Of a stretch of 52,911 bases of DNA, positions 1-7,427 are shown one piece after another. The notes beneath the pieces are model-generated. The model searched no databases, had not been told where the DNA came from, and saw nothing but the letters and a program-made list of their open reading frames with translations. Source of the stretch: Dysosmobacter segnis (GTDB lineage: Bacteria; Bacillota; Clostridia; Oscillospirales; Oscillospiraceae); contig NZ_JACOQI010000021.1 of NCBI RefSeq assembly GCF_014297285.1, positions 1-52,911 of the forward strand. The letters run 5' to 3'. How positions within the stretch are numbered: position 1 is the stretch's first letter; each line of letters begins with the position of its first letter. Made by a program: the position numbers and the translations under genes.

Positions 1-123
1 ACCGATGTTATTTGGTTTCTACGAGAATAGATTATCCTGTAACTTTTGTGTATACCCGCGGGGTTTCCTTGTATTCGGGGAAACTCCTCGGATAACAAAA
101 CTCACGGGATTAGCTGGCTTATC
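1..123. other. Left edge, no gene seen
   Basis: No open frame with a ribosome binding site is visible. Positions 39-56 resemble the integrase arm-type sites of the prophage described below (the ACTTTTGTGT core is shared), but the match is imperfect and unpaired. A weak GGGTTTCC/GGAAACTCC-type inverted repeat around 60-92 might end the leftward transcription unit that finishes at 124. Confidence 0.4.
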
Positions 124-1041
124 TTAGAACTGGGATAAGCCGTGCATACTGCCGCACTCCATTGCCAGCCGCTGCTCCCGCGTCACCCCAAGACGCTCAT
201 TGTTATAGTCCGCCAGCTCACGATTATGCGTGGGATCGTCCGTGTTCCAATCACTGTGGTAGTAGCCGCTCTCACCGCGCTTGATGCAGATGAGCTCGCC
301 GGTACCGGGGAGCGTGGAGAAGCACAGTTCCGGCAGTCCCTCCGCCAGCTTGGGGGAGAAAAGCTCCTGTTCCGTCTGGATACTCCACTCGTCCGAATTC
401 CAAAAGTGGACATACAATTCGCCGCCGTCATCCACGGAGATCTCCCGCTGCTCAAAGCCCTCGCCCCAGCCGTCCGAGGCCTGTCCAGTGAGGTATTCCT
501 TTAAGGTTTCCAGCTCCGTGTCCGACAATTCCCCGGCGACACGGCATTCCGCCACGCCCCAGAGCTGCCGGTCACGTTCCTCTACGGTGAAGACGGCGGA
601 GCGCACCTTGCGGTCAACGCTGTCGGCTTCATCATACCAATGCATGATGCCGCGCTCGGTTTCCTCCGGCATCCGATTTTTCACCAGCGCCGCCGTGATC
701 TGATCCTGATAGCCGCGCAGCTCACCGCCCTCCAGCAATGTGCTGCTGTCATCGAAATCGCCGTACTCGTTCCGCTCATAGAGATCAGCGGTCAGGGGCA
801 TATACAGCTTGAGGGTGGTCAGCTTGGGCGGCAGCACGGTGAAGCTGTCCTCGCCGGGGGCGAGCGGCAGCGTGCGGCCATTGTCCCACTTCATAAAAAT
901 TTGTCCTTTATCGTCCACGAAGTCCACCTCGCCCTCCGTGCCGGGAAGAATGGGATGATAAGGGTCCTCCATCGAATTAAGCCGGATGCGGGTGCCGGGG
1001 GGATACTGCTCCTTGATAAAATTCACCATTTTTCTGTCCAT
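124..1041 (-). CDS. DUF4314-domain accessory protein of mobile-element type
   Basis: The first ~65 residues match the DUF4314 pattern: a tyrosine/proline-rich start (YPPGTRIRL), then a GTEGEVDFVDDKGQIFMKW stretch. That domain is common in conjugative elements of Clostridia. The remaining ~235 residues contain a GQASDGWGEGFEQ motif of a kind I associate with proteins next to ArdA-like antirestriction genes; the biochemical role is unknown. The ATG at 1041 overlaps the stop of the upstream gene by one base (TGATG) and has GGGAGG in front, so it was preferred to the GTG one codon earlier. It is the last gene of a leftward five-gene cluster. The family call for the N-terminus is fairly safe; an antirestriction role rests only on the neighbours. 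Confidence 0.75.
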   Translation of the reverse strand: MDRKMVNFIKEQYPPGTRIRLNSMEDPYHPILPGTEGEVDFVDDKGQIFMKWDNGRTLPLAPGEDSFTVLPPKLTTLKLYMPLTADLYERNEYGDFDDSSTLLEGGELRGYQDQITAALVKNRMPEETERGIMHWYDEADSVDRKVRSAVFTVEERDRQLWGVAECRVAGELSDTELETLKEYLTGQASDGWGEGFEQREISVDDGGELYVHFWNSDEWSIQTEQELFSPKLAEGLPELCFSTLPGTGELICIKRGESGYYHSDWNTDDPTHNRELADYNNERLGVTREQRLAMECGSMHGLSQF

Positions 1042-2066
1042 CACTTTATACCTCCCATTGTCATGCCCTGATCGGGCATTTTTTGATATTCCTCCAACTG
1101 ACGGGGATTTTCCTCGCCATAAAGGTCAAAGACGATATCGTCCACCTGCTTGCGGACGCTGGGATCGTCGGCTAACACTTCGTAACGGAAGCCTGTGGTC
1201 GGGCGGTACGGCAATTCCTCTCGGACGCATTTGAGAAAGGCTTCGGCATCGGTAAACTCCTGTGTATCGCCATTGGCATAGGTAACGCGGCCCACCAGGG
1301 GCTTGTCCCGCGCCATGTTCTGCCGTTGGACAGCTAAATCGTAAGCGGTGAGGTAACCATTGTAATCTCCAGGGGACGGGTTGCAGCGCAGGCAGTAGCG
1401 GTAGCGCTCCGTTTCCACGATGTAGCCGTAGTTCTGTACATAGCCGCCGTCGATTTTCCCGCCGTGGTCATAGCAAAAACGCTCCATAGCGAAGCGGCTT
1501 TTCAGCACATCTTCACGGAGCTTACCAACGATCTGCTGCAACTCCGCTTTGAACGCGGGGCTGTTCAGTTCCTCCGGGCCACGGGGCCACCAGGTATGCC
1601 AGAACTCGTTTCCGTTGCGCCCGAAGTCCATGCGGACACAGCCGACAGCGCCAAGGCGCTTATTTTCTTCGGGGTGCTGGGCATAAAATAAGCCCGCCTC
1701 CTCCGGGCGGGCAGGTCGGATATGAAATTTCATGTTCTCTGCGGGATAGGGGAGCTGATGTGCTTCGCAGAACTCGCGGAGCGTCATGTCGCCTTCATCG
1801 AGAAAACCGAGCTCATCCCGCACATCCAGCCGCCCGGACTTAGGCATCGCCAGCTTTTCCGGCATCAGCACCGAGCCTGCGTGGTTGACCACAACATTTT
1901 CTTCCATGTAACACAGCTCGCCGGGATCATCGTCAGAGCCGCGAATGTCATAGCAGTACCAGCCCTTCGGCACGGTATCGCGGGCGATACGCCCGTTGGT
2001 GAACAGCGCGGGCTTATCAAATACTTCAATGTGCTGGAATTCCTCTGTTCTTGCGTTTACAGCCAT
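1041..2066 (-). CDS. Large polyvalent-protein-associated (LPD28-like) accessory protein
   Basis: A 341-residue soluble protein. The N-terminus (PALFTNGRI, then GWYCYDIRGSDDDPGELC) resembles the LPD28-type domain found in proteins of conjugative elements. The C-terminal third contains TPEFTDAEAFL-like and PYRPTTGFRYEVL segments that recur in the same protein group. No catalytic motif, signal peptide or membrane segment is seen. The ATG at 2066 follows a GAAGGAAG element. It is translationally coupled to the DUF4314 gene downstream. Domain naming is from memory of family motifs and should be treated as tentative; membership of an antirestriction/conjugation accessory cluster is the more secure statement. 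Confidence 0.6.
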   Translation of the reverse strand: MAVNARTEEFQHIEVFDKPALFTNGRIARDTVPKGWYCYDIRGSDDDPGELCYMEENVVVNHAGSVLMPEKLAMPKSGRLDVRDELGFLDEGDMTLREFCEAHQLPYPAENMKFHIRPARPEEAGLFYAQHPEENKRLGAVGCVRMDFGRNGNEFWHTWWPRGPEELNSPAFKAELQQIVGKLREDVLKSRFAMERFCYDHGGKIDGGYVQNYGYIVETERYRYCLRCNPSPGDYNGYLTAYDLAVQRQNMARDKPLVGRVTYANGDTQEFTDAEAFLKCVREELPYRPTTGFRYEVLADDPSVRKQVDDIVFDLYGEENPRQLEEYQKMPDQGMTMGGIK

Positions 2067-2125
2067 TAGTCTTCCTTCCTTTCCTTTTTGGTAACGGCAA
2101 ACATACTACACATCTGCTGCAAAGT

Positions 2126-3049
2126 CTACCGAAACATTTGCTGCCCCTGCCGCTGCTCCGGAAACGGCGGGTCCAAGCGCCGCAGCAGGCCGAACTCTGT
2201 TTTTGTCACGCAGTCGTTTTCCATGCAGTCCTGACCGTGTTTCTCAAAATCCATGTAGCCCTCCAGCTCGTAGATGGCTTCATCATCCAGCCCCAGCGTT
2301 TCCTGCAATCGCTGCTGACCGTAACCATAAGCACCCTCCGTGATGCGCTGATAGTTGTCCAGATTTCGCAGGAGTTCACAGGCTCCGCGCAGCGTATCCG
2401 GCCGCTCGGCCTCCAGCACGGCGGCGTAGGTCAGGAGCATCCCGTCCTTCTGCCAGATGCCCTCCAAGGCTTCCGCAAAATCGTTGTAATCCTCCACGGC
2501 GGGGCAATCCGTGTCGCAGATCAGCTCCCCGATGTAAGGCACCTTGAAACGAATATCACAGAGCAGGGCATCCGCGAAAACATCAATATCAAGATAATTT
2601 TTCACCGCGTCGAGGTAGTCCTCGTCAGCGGGGAGGACGAGGGTGTAGTCCGGCTTTCCATCGACGCGCAGCGTCATGCGGAGCATTTCATCCCTGCTCT
2701 CATCCCGCCAAGGCTCTGCCGGCGAAAGATAGCTGCGGTCGATCCCCATATCCGGCGTCAGCAAGCTGCGGGCGTTGGGGACAAAAGCGCTGTACCGGGC
2801 GTAGTTATACCCCTGTGGGTCAACAAGGAAACCGTCCTTTCCCTCCGCGTCGAGGATGAGCAGGCAGTGCCTGGCATCCTCATCGTGCCGGATGGCGTTT
2901 TTATTCTCTGCGATGAAATCATAATCAGCCAGCAGTGCGCGGCTGAACAGCCGGAACCGTGGGCTTGGCAGCTCGATGACCTTATCCACGGCACAGGGGT
3001 CTGCCTCACACCCGGTCTGCTTACACTTCAGTTCCGCCCGAATGATCAT
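2126..3049 (-). CDS. ArdA-neighbourhood accessory protein (DUF6329-like)
   Basis: A 307-residue acidic protein. The first ~100 residues (FRLFSRALLADYDFIAENK, then YNYARYSAFVPNAR) resemble an uncharacterised domain met beside ArdA in clostridial mobile elements. The C-terminal half has a short YMDFEKHGQDCMENDCV segment that parallels the C-terminal end of the larger ArdA-like protein encoded just upstream (YDYEKYGTERMNEEDGM), so the two share an ArdA-like tail. It starts at an ATG overlapping the previous stop by four bases (ATGA), with GGAGGG 14 bases upstream. The role is probably protection of incoming mobile DNA or regulation, by association only. Confidence 0.6.
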   Translation of the reverse strand: MIIRAELKCKQTGCEADPCAVDKVIELPSPRFRLFSRALLADYDFIAENKNAIRHDEDARHCLLILDAEGKDGFLVDPQGYNYARYSAFVPNARSLLTPDMGIDRSYLSPAEPWRDESRDEMLRMTLRVDGKPDYTLVLPADEDYLDAVKNYLDIDVFADALLCDIRFKVPYIGELICDTDCPAVEDYNDFAEALEGIWQKDGMLLTYAAVLEAERPDTLRGACELLRNLDNYQRITEGAYGYGQQRLQETLGLDDEAIYELEGYMDFEKHGQDCMENDCVTKTEFGLLRRLDPPFPEQRQGQQMFR

Positions 3050-4230
3050 CGTGAAAGCCCTCCCATCTCCATGTGGCTGCTCTGGCTTCCGTTCATCACT
3101 TCCTCCATGCTGTAATAGCCCTTGTAGGCAACATAGCCCCGGTCGGTGAACATCCCGTCCTCCTCATTCATGCGCTCCGTGCCGTACTTTTCATAGTCGT
3201 AAAAAGCATCGAGGTTTTCGTCATACTCGAAGTGACCGGACTGGCGGATCATGTACTTGCCGTACTCCTGCGGCGTATGCGCACCGGGGGCGAAGTCAAA
3301 GAGGTCAAGGCTTTCTGCAAGGTTTTTGATCTGTGCCGCGGACTTTGGCTCTGCCAGCATGACCACAGCGCCCAGCTTTTCCATATCCGCATTTGACAAC
3401 CCATCCGTCGCCTCTGCCAGTTCGTTGAGGTCGGAGAGCGTTTCGCGCTCCATATCCAACAGGACATCCACCTCATTGGGGAGCTGGCTGTCCTCCAGCC
3501 GCAGGCGGACATCGGCGGGATCTGTGATGCCCCCGCGAAGGAGGGCGCGGTCGATCTCCTCCTGCACCATGGGGAGGAACAGCCATGTGATATGCTCTGT
3601 GTCCTCCGGCTCGCTTTTGGAGGTCACCGCAACCGTGATGGCATTCGGCTCATAGTAATAGCAAGGGAAGAACCGGCCGTCATAGATTTGCTCTAACTTC
3701 ATGCCGTTGTCGTAGACCACGCCGTAGGGCGTGATCGTGCCGCTGCCGCTTTCAATGAGCCGCTGTGCCAATTCCTCGCCGTCCAGCGCGTTCAGTTCAT
3801 CCACACTTGCGCTGCCGCCGTGCAGGTTCATGTAATGGTCGCGGCCGATGGCGGCGAGGTCGGAAAAGTCAGTGATGACCGTGGCTTGCTGGCAGCAGAA
3901 GGTCAGGTTGATGAGATCCTTCAGTTCAAAAAGCTCCAGCTTGTGGGCCATGGCCTGAAACTGCGCGGCCTCGCCGGTGTCGAAGCTTTCCAGCCGTTTG
4001 GCGAGGTAATTCAGCTCCTCCACGTTGACCGTGAGCATTTCCACTCGCTTGAGAACAGTATAGAAGCTGTCGATCTCCTCCACCTTGCAGTCGGCCTTGA
4101 CCGCATCGCCGATCTCCAACGCCTTCAGCAGTTCCATGCAGTATGTGTACTGGTCATGCGGAATGGGGAACGGGATGGTCGCCACACCGTATTCCGGGTG
4201 GTTGGGACTACTCAAAACTGCGCTCATCAT
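3046..4230 (-). CDS. ArdA-like antirestriction protein
   Basis: A long (about 394 aa) acidic protein of the ArdA-like type seen in Clostridia conjugative elements. The N-terminal half has the FPIPHDQYTYCMELLKALEIGD and EELNYLAKRLESF segments typical of ArdA-domain proteins. The C-terminal end has EYGKYMIRQSGHFEYDENL and GYVAYKGYYSMEEVM. ArdA proteins mimic B-form DNA through surface Asp/Glu and block type I restriction enzymes; the many D/E residues here fit that. Of several in-frame ATGs (4236, 4230, 4227), 4230 gives the best spacing to GGAGGACA. The start overlaps the end of the small upstream gene, so both are probably translated from one leftward message. Confidence 0.7.
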   Translation of the reverse strand: MMSAVLSSPNHPEYGVATIPFPIPHDQYTYCMELLKALEIGDAVKADCKVEEIDSFYTVLKRVEMLTVNVEELNYLAKRLESFDTGEAAQFQAMAHKLELFELKDLINLTFCCQQATVITDFSDLAAIGRDHYMNLHGGSASVDELNALDGEELAQRLIESGSGTITPYGVVYDNGMKLEQIYDGRFFPCYYYEPNAITVAVTSKSEPEDTEHITWLFLPMVQEEIDRALLRGGITDPADVRLRLEDSQLPNEVDVLLDMERETLSDLNELAEATDGLSNADMEKLGAVVMLAEPKSAAQIKNLAESLDLFDFAPGAHTPQEYGKYMIRQSGHFEYDENLDAFYDYEKYGTERMNEEDGMFTDRGYVAYKGYYSMEEVMNGSQSSHMEMGGLSR

Positions 4231-4444
4231 GATCATTGTCCTCCTTTTTTTCGTTGATCTCGTTCATTCGGCTCCGCAGGCAGGTTCCGTCCGCGCCCCA
4301 GCAGAGAAAACCGTGGCGGGGATAGGGGCAGTCCTTGCACTCCGGGGAATGGCTGCAAACAGGCTCCGGCAGCGGCTCCTGCTGAAAGCCGGGGATATGC
4401 GGAAGAATGAGTTTGAAGTGGATCGTGCCATGAATTTCCATCAT
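4208..4444 (-). CDS. Small cysteine-rich protein
   Basis: A 78-residue protein with five cysteines in a short middle segment (CSHSPECKDC, then FLC and GTC), which suggests bound zinc or another metal. The family is not recognised. GGAGGAAAAG immediately precedes the ATG at 4444. The gene is directly preceded by a terminator-like hairpin (4461-4487), so its expression, and that of the ArdA-like gene overlapping its end, may depend on read-through. Confidence 0.6.
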   Translation of the reverse strand: MMEIHGTIHFKLILPHIPGFQQEPLPEPVCSHSPECKDCPYPRHGFLCWGADGTCLRSRMNEINEKKEDNDHDERSFE

Positions 4445-4460
4445 CTTTTCCTCCTAAAAT

Positions 4461-4487
4461 AAAAAATGCCGGACATTTCTGTCCGGC
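4461..4487 (-). terminator. Hairpin plus U-run between leftward genes
   Basis: On the minus strand an 8-bp perfect stem (GCCGGACA/TGTCCGGC, 4468-4487, 4-base loop) is followed by six T. This is a canonical intrinsic terminator or attenuator. It lies between the gene ending at 4500 and the one starting at 4444, which share a direction. Confidence 0.7.
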
Positions 4488-4499
4488 CCGCGTGGATAC

Positions 4500-5177
4500 C
4501 TATTTCATTGTCATGCCGCTCTGTTCCGGCGCGTCTCGCTGCCGCAGAGCATCCGTGGGCAGCAGTCCGCCGACCTGCTCCATCAACTCCGCCAGTTCCC
4601 GATCCCGTCCAAATGAAAGGCTTTCGTCCTGCTCGCGGACGAACGCCAGCGCGCGGTAGATCTCCGCAAGCTGCTCCGGCTCAAAAAGGGCGTCTTTTTG
4701 AACAAGCCCGCCGCGCACGGTGAAGTCGCGTTTGGCGGCGTCATAGTCATCCTGAAAATAATGTCCGTGATGGACGCCTTTGCGGTCGAAGTCCCACTCC
4801 CAAGTCACGAATTGGACGCCGCGTTCGGTGGGGTGGCCCGCCAGCACTGCGTCACCGAAGTCCGCGAGGATACGGTAGTCACCGGTGAGATCGGTCGCCT
4901 TGAGCTGAGGTGCGTATTCCAGAATCGCCATGTATTCCAAAGTCATTTTAGCGGTGTCGATCACCACCTGCAAAGCGTCCTGCGCTCGGATACTGTCCAC
5001 GTTCTCCTGGCGGTACAGCACGCTGCCCTTGCCGGTGATGCGGCAGAGGCGCCCTTTTTCCCAGCAGACGGGCAGGTGGTGATCCTCGATCGGTTCTACC
5101 GTAAAACCGTTCTGCCGCAGCCGAATGGCGGTTTCTTCAAGGAAACGGAGCTGTGCGGGTTCGTTCTGATCGTTCAT
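4500..5177 (-). CDS. Uncharacterised conjugative-element accessory protein
   Basis: A 225-residue soluble acidic protein starting at an ATG with GAGGAGGACTTCACA upstream. It contains WEWDFDRKGVHHGHYF and DYDAAKRDFTVRGGLV, a pattern I have seen in accessory proteins beside ArdA/LPD-type genes but cannot name safely. No catalytic motif or membrane segment is visible. It is the first gene of the leftward cluster and has its own terminator-like leader hairpin (5203-5236) upstream of the start. Confidence 0.55.
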   Translation of the reverse strand: MNDQNEPAQLRFLEETAIRLRQNGFTVEPIEDHHLPVCWEKGRLCRITGKGSVLYRQENVDSIRAQDALQVVIDTAKMTLEYMAILEYAPQLKATDLTGDYRILADFGDAVLAGHPTERGVQFVTWEWDFDRKGVHHGHYFQDDYDAAKRDFTVRGGLVQKDALFEPEQLAEIYRALAFVREQDESLSFGRDRELAELMEQVGGLLPTDALRQRDAPEQSGMTMK

Positions 5178-5202
5178 TGTGAAGTCCTCCTCGTAAGCAA
5201 AA

Positions 5203-5236
5203 AAATAGGCCGGAACATCCTAAAAATGCTCCGGCC
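5203..5236 (-). terminator. Leader hairpin / terminator upstream of the left-flank cluster
   Basis: On the minus strand GGCCGGAGCAT pairs, with one mismatch, to ATGTTCCGGCC (5208-5236) and is followed by a T-rich run (TATTTTTTT). It sits about 25 bases before the start codon at 5177. It could be an attenuator, or the end of a transcript entering from the right. It shares its GCCGGA core with the 4461-4487 hairpin. Confidence 0.6.
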
Positions 5237-5400
5237 GGTTGATATATTAAGTTGTGAAATGAAAAAGGGCGCCTATTTGATGGCTTCGACGAAACCAACA
5301 AACAGACACCTGAAAGATCGTATGAAATTTTGAGGAAAAATCGCTCTATTCTGCGCCCGCAAAAAGGGCGCTTCTCAGGATTTTACCTTTGAATCTGTGA

Positions 5401-5430
5401 AAGGGGGAGTTCGAATCTCCCCAGTTACCA
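5401..5430 (+). other. tRNA 3'-end-like segment (T-arm plus CCA)
   Basis: GGGAG-TTCGAAT-CTCCC (5405-5421) is a perfect T-arm and CCA follows at 5428-5430. The remaining 3' acceptor strand is only 5-6 bases, and no matching cloverleaf can be folded upstream, so this is not an intact tRNA. It may be the scar of an earlier integration at a tRNA gene. Confidence 0.35.
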
Positions 5431-5480
5431 AAATAACGCGAAAATATCTTTTTTTCTGAGTGCGGAATTTGAAAGAAAAA

Positions 5481-5542
5481 AAGGTGGCAACCCTTTGGTA
5501 TTCTAAGCGTTGCGCTTAAAATATCCGAATTGTTGCCACCTT
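5481..5542. repeat. Inverted repeat directly left of attL
   Basis: An 11-bp perfect inverted repeat (AAGGTGGCAAC at 5481-5491, GTTGCCACCTT at 5532-5542) encloses a smaller hairpin (AAGCG/CGCTT around 5505-5517). It ends one base before the attachment core. It might be the terminator of the target tRNA transcript, or the end of an older element. No gene lies between 5178 and 5943. Confidence 0.5.
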
Positions 5543-5543
5543 A

Positions 5544-5570
5544 TGGTACGCCCGACTGGATTCGAACCAG
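5544..5570 (-). repeat. attL core, tRNA 3' end
   Basis: A 27-bp sequence identical to 45090-45116. Read on the minus strand it is the 3' end of a tRNA: T-arm CTGG-TTCGAAT-CCAG, acceptor strand, CCA. The tRNA body is not continued into the prophage on this side. Phage tyrosine integrases commonly use tRNA 3' ends, and the integrase gene lies beside the other copy. Confidence 0.9.
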
Positions 5571-5669
5571 ACGCCGCCTTTTATCGTGGCAAAAAAGTTA
5601 TTAGATAGTATATAAAATTGCTGTTTTTATTAACTTTTGGTAAATGTTATTTATCCCATATAAAGGGTA

Positions 5670-5691
5670 AGTGTGTACTTTTGCGTGTACC
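5670..5691 (+). promoter_or_regulatory. Left integrase arm-type site
   Basis: A 22-bp sequence with the core GTGTACTTTTG that recurs at 45021-45042 with a single mismatch and in the same orientation. One copy lies just inside each end of the prophage (about 100 bp and 47 bp from the cores). This is the layout expected for arm sites of attP bound by the N-terminal domain of a tyrosine integrase. Confidence 0.65.
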
Positions 5692-5766
5692 GCATTCACT
5701 TATTCTCAGGCTTTCCGGCCGCCAGGCAAAACCATCCTTCAGCACAATATATACCAGCCTAGCCCC

Positions 5767-5795
5767 TTGTCAGGCCACCCGAAACGTGATACAAT
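5767..5795 (+). promoter_or_regulatory. Sigma-70/SigA-type promoter facing right at attL
   Basis: TTGTCA (5767-5772), a 17-bp spacer, then TACAAT (5790-5795): a good match to the housekeeping consensus. No start codon with a ribosome binding site follows. An intrinsic terminator lies about 100 bp downstream, so the likely product is a short RNA. Confidence 0.6.
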
Positions 5796-5801
5796 TTTAC
5801 C

Positions 5802-5898
5802 GTGTAGAGAAGACGGCGATTGTATCAGTTTTGGCTGATCTATGCGTCAAACACAGGAGAGTGGCATCCGACGACTCGTTGGGTGCCGCTCTTTTTTT
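5802..5898 (+). ncRNA. Candidate small RNA at the prophage left end
   Basis: A transcription unit of about 95 nt is predicted between the promoter at 5767-5795 and an intrinsic terminator. The terminator is a 12-bp stem (5858-5869 with 5881-5892, including two G.U pairs) ending in a T-run at 5892-5898. A small internal hairpin (ATCAG/CTGAT, 5824-5839) is present. The short frame beginning at 5842 has no ribosome binding site. The RNA would converge on the end of the late operon. Its function is unknown; promoter and terminator are seen, transcription is inferred. Confidence 0.5.
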
Positions 5899-5901
5899 CG
5901 T

Positions 5902-5941
5902 AAAAAAACCGCCCCACAGCACTGTGCTGCAGGGCGGTTTC
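5902..5941 (-). terminator. Terminator of the prophage late operon
   Basis: On the minus strand the inverted repeat AAACCGCCC/GGGCGGTTT (5906-5914, 5932-5940), with an inner CAGCAC/GTGCTG stem, is followed by a run of seven T. It lies immediately after the stop codon of the endolysin gene and ends the leftward late transcript. Confidence 0.9.
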
Positions 5942-5943
5942 TC

Positions 5944-6363
5944 TCAGCCGGTCCAGTCGGCCTTGGTCTCCCGCTTATCGAAGTGAAGGAAGCTGCCATA
6001 TACCCCAACGCCTCCATGGTTAGGGGACACGTTCCGGGCATATCGCTTTAGGTCCTTGATAGAGACTCCCGGCATGTGGATATCCGCAGCGTATCCGTAA
6101 AGGTGCTGACTGTGCTTGCTGGCATTTTTCAACGTGCTGTTGTAGGCCACCGTGCGGTAGCCGCTGTTGATAATGAGGGGAATCTCCTTCCCCTTGCCGT
6201 GCTCTTGGCTGGCCTGATACCGGATGGACTCCAGATCCCAGGGAAGCTGCTCATGGATCAGCACCACGTCACTGCCATCACGGCAGCGAAACTCTTTCAC
6301 TTGGAAATGAGGAGTCAGGTACTTGTCCCCATCAGCGGCCAGAGAGTAGACCTTAACATCCAT
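5944..6363 (-). CDS. Phage endolysin, peptidase M15 (D-Ala-D-Ala peptidase-like)
   Basis: A 139-residue single-domain protein of the Peptidase_M15_3 type, a zinc metallopeptidase that cuts peptide bonds in peptidoglycan cross-links. The SGYRT motif (residues 67-71), H87 and D94 (SQHLYGYAADI) and H127 with D129 (FLHFD) give the expected zinc ligand and catalytic set. Length is normal for the family and no cell-wall-binding repeat is present. The open frame continues upstream, but the ATG at 6363 has AAAGGAG at ideal spacing directly after the stop of the previous gene. It is the last gene of the late operon, after the holin and the NAGPA-type protein, and is probably the main lysis enzyme. Confidence 0.88.
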   Translation of the reverse strand: MDVKVYSLAADGDKYLTPHFQVKEFRCRDGSDVVLIHEQLPWDLESIRYQASQEHGKGKEIPLIINSGYRTVAYNSTLKNASKHSQHLYGYAADIHMPGVSIKDLKRYARNVSPNHGGVGVYGSFLHFDKRETKADWTG

Positions 6364-6365
6364 GC

Positions 6366-7067
6366 CTATTCTCCTTTCAGCTTGTACAGCACCCGAACCA
6401 GCTCCGCCCGGGTCACCGGTTTCTCCAGATTGCTGTCCGTCAGCAGCCCCTTGGCCTTGCCCCACGCCAGCGCCGGGTCCTCCGGCTTGGTTGGGGCCGG
6501 GGAAGGGTTTGCGGTCTCCGCCTTCCGTTCCCAGAACAGCAGCAGCGTGGGTACCTTCCGAGAGCTTTTGACCTTGCCCTTGGGGAAAATGCCCTGCGTG
6601 GAGCCGCCGCCGTCCAGCATGATGGCATCCTCCACCCCCAAGCCCAGCAGCTTATTCTGAAGCTGTTCGCGGGTCAAACTGGTTTTGTCACACCACAGGC
6701 AGATTTTCCCATTCGGCATCCAGCCCACAGCCGTCCGGGCGGCAGACCGGGCCACGTCCGGCGTGAGATCCCGGTGTAGTTTGGCCCCCGCTTTCAGGAG
6801 AGGGACGCCGGAGAGGAAAGATCCTCCCCGGTCCGTCAACATCTTTGGCAGTCCGTCGGTGCCGATGGAAATGCCCCAATCCTGATAGGCGTCCCGGCTG
6901 ATAACTTTCCCATCGATCACCGTCCAGCCAACCGGCTGAAATTTGCCGTTGAACAGATAGCCGTTGATGATGTGCGTGCAGCCGGTTTTCACCTTGATCT
7001 GCGCCGGGGACAGCTTGCCGCTATTGTGGTAGATCTGTGCTCTCGCGCAGTCAAAAATGTCAGTCAT
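6366..7067 (-). CDS. Phosphodiester glycosidase (NAGPA) domain with C-terminal SLH motif
   Basis: A 233-residue protein. Residues ~25-182 fit the phosphodiester glycosidase family (NAGPA/YigE-like), with the hallmark LDGGGSTQG at 151-159 and the WTVIDGK and GGSF segments. Residues ~197-231 form a single S-layer-homology (SLH) motif (ALAWGKAKGLL, then VTRAELVRVLYKL), which binds secondary cell-wall polymer. There is no signal peptide, so it would reach the wall through the holin or on the virion. It starts at ATG 7067, overlapping the end of the upstream gene by 8 bases. The family removes sugar residues linked through phosphodiesters; here it may trim wall polymers during lysis alongside the M15 endolysin. 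Confidence 0.8.
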   Translation of the reverse strand: MTDIFDCARAQIYHNSGKLSPAQIKVKTGCTHIINGYLFNGKFQPVGWTVIDGKVISRDAYQDWGISIGTDGLPKMLTDRGGSFLSGVPLLKAGAKLHRDLTPDVARSAARTAVGWMPNGKICLWCDKTSLTREQLQNKLLGLGVEDAIMLDGGGSTQGIFPKGKVKSSRKVPTLLLFWERKAETANPSPAPTKPEDPALAWGKAKGLLTDSNLEKPVTRAELVRVLYKLKGE

Positions 7068-7383
7068 TGACTCTCACCGCGCTCTTGGCATAGCCCAGCT
7101 CGTCGTATTCGACCTCAAACTTGCCGCCGGGGATCCACTGGATCTGCTTCGTGCCGGCCAGATCCTCACGGCGGCGCATATCCACGGTACGCTGGGCGTC
7201 CTTGGGCTTCTCCTCCGCGGGGATGAAGCCCTCGGCCATCTCGGCCTCAGTCCAGCCCTCCGTGCCGCCGTCAGCGTTCAGATGGAAGTTGGCGCCCGCC
7301 TCCTTCAGCAGCTTGTTGATCTCCTCGATGGTCTTGCCGTCCTTCTTGCCCTCGTTGATGATGTCCACATACTTCTTTTCCAT
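7060..7383 (-). CDS. Small phage protein in the lysis module
   Basis: A 107-residue soluble protein (KKYVDIINEGKKDGKTIEEI, later GYAKSAVRVND). The N-terminal half looks helical, and no domain is recognised. The ATG at 7383 has GAAAGGAGAAC upstream; an in-frame extension to 7431 has no ribosome binding site. It lies between the holin and the NAGPA-like gene, so it is expressed late. It might be an accessory lysis or virion protein. Confidence 0.65.
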   Translation of the reverse strand: MEKKYVDIINEGKKDGKTIEEINKLLKEAGANFHLNADGGTEGWTEAEMAEGFIPAEEKPKDAQRTVDMRRREDLAGTKQIQWIPGGKFEVEYDELGYAKSAVRVND

Positions 7384-7427
7384 GATTTGTTCTCCTTTCA
7401 AATTTATGGTTATGTTATAAACCGTTA

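Noticed and set aside
1..63. Third integrase arm site at 39-56
   Set aside because: It shares only part of the 22-bp site, is not paired with an att core, and lies outside the prophage; it could be chance similarity or belong to another element.
5842..6051. Small protein reading through the attL-side RNA into the endolysin gene
   Set aside because: No ribosome binding site, and the frame crosses two intrinsic terminators.
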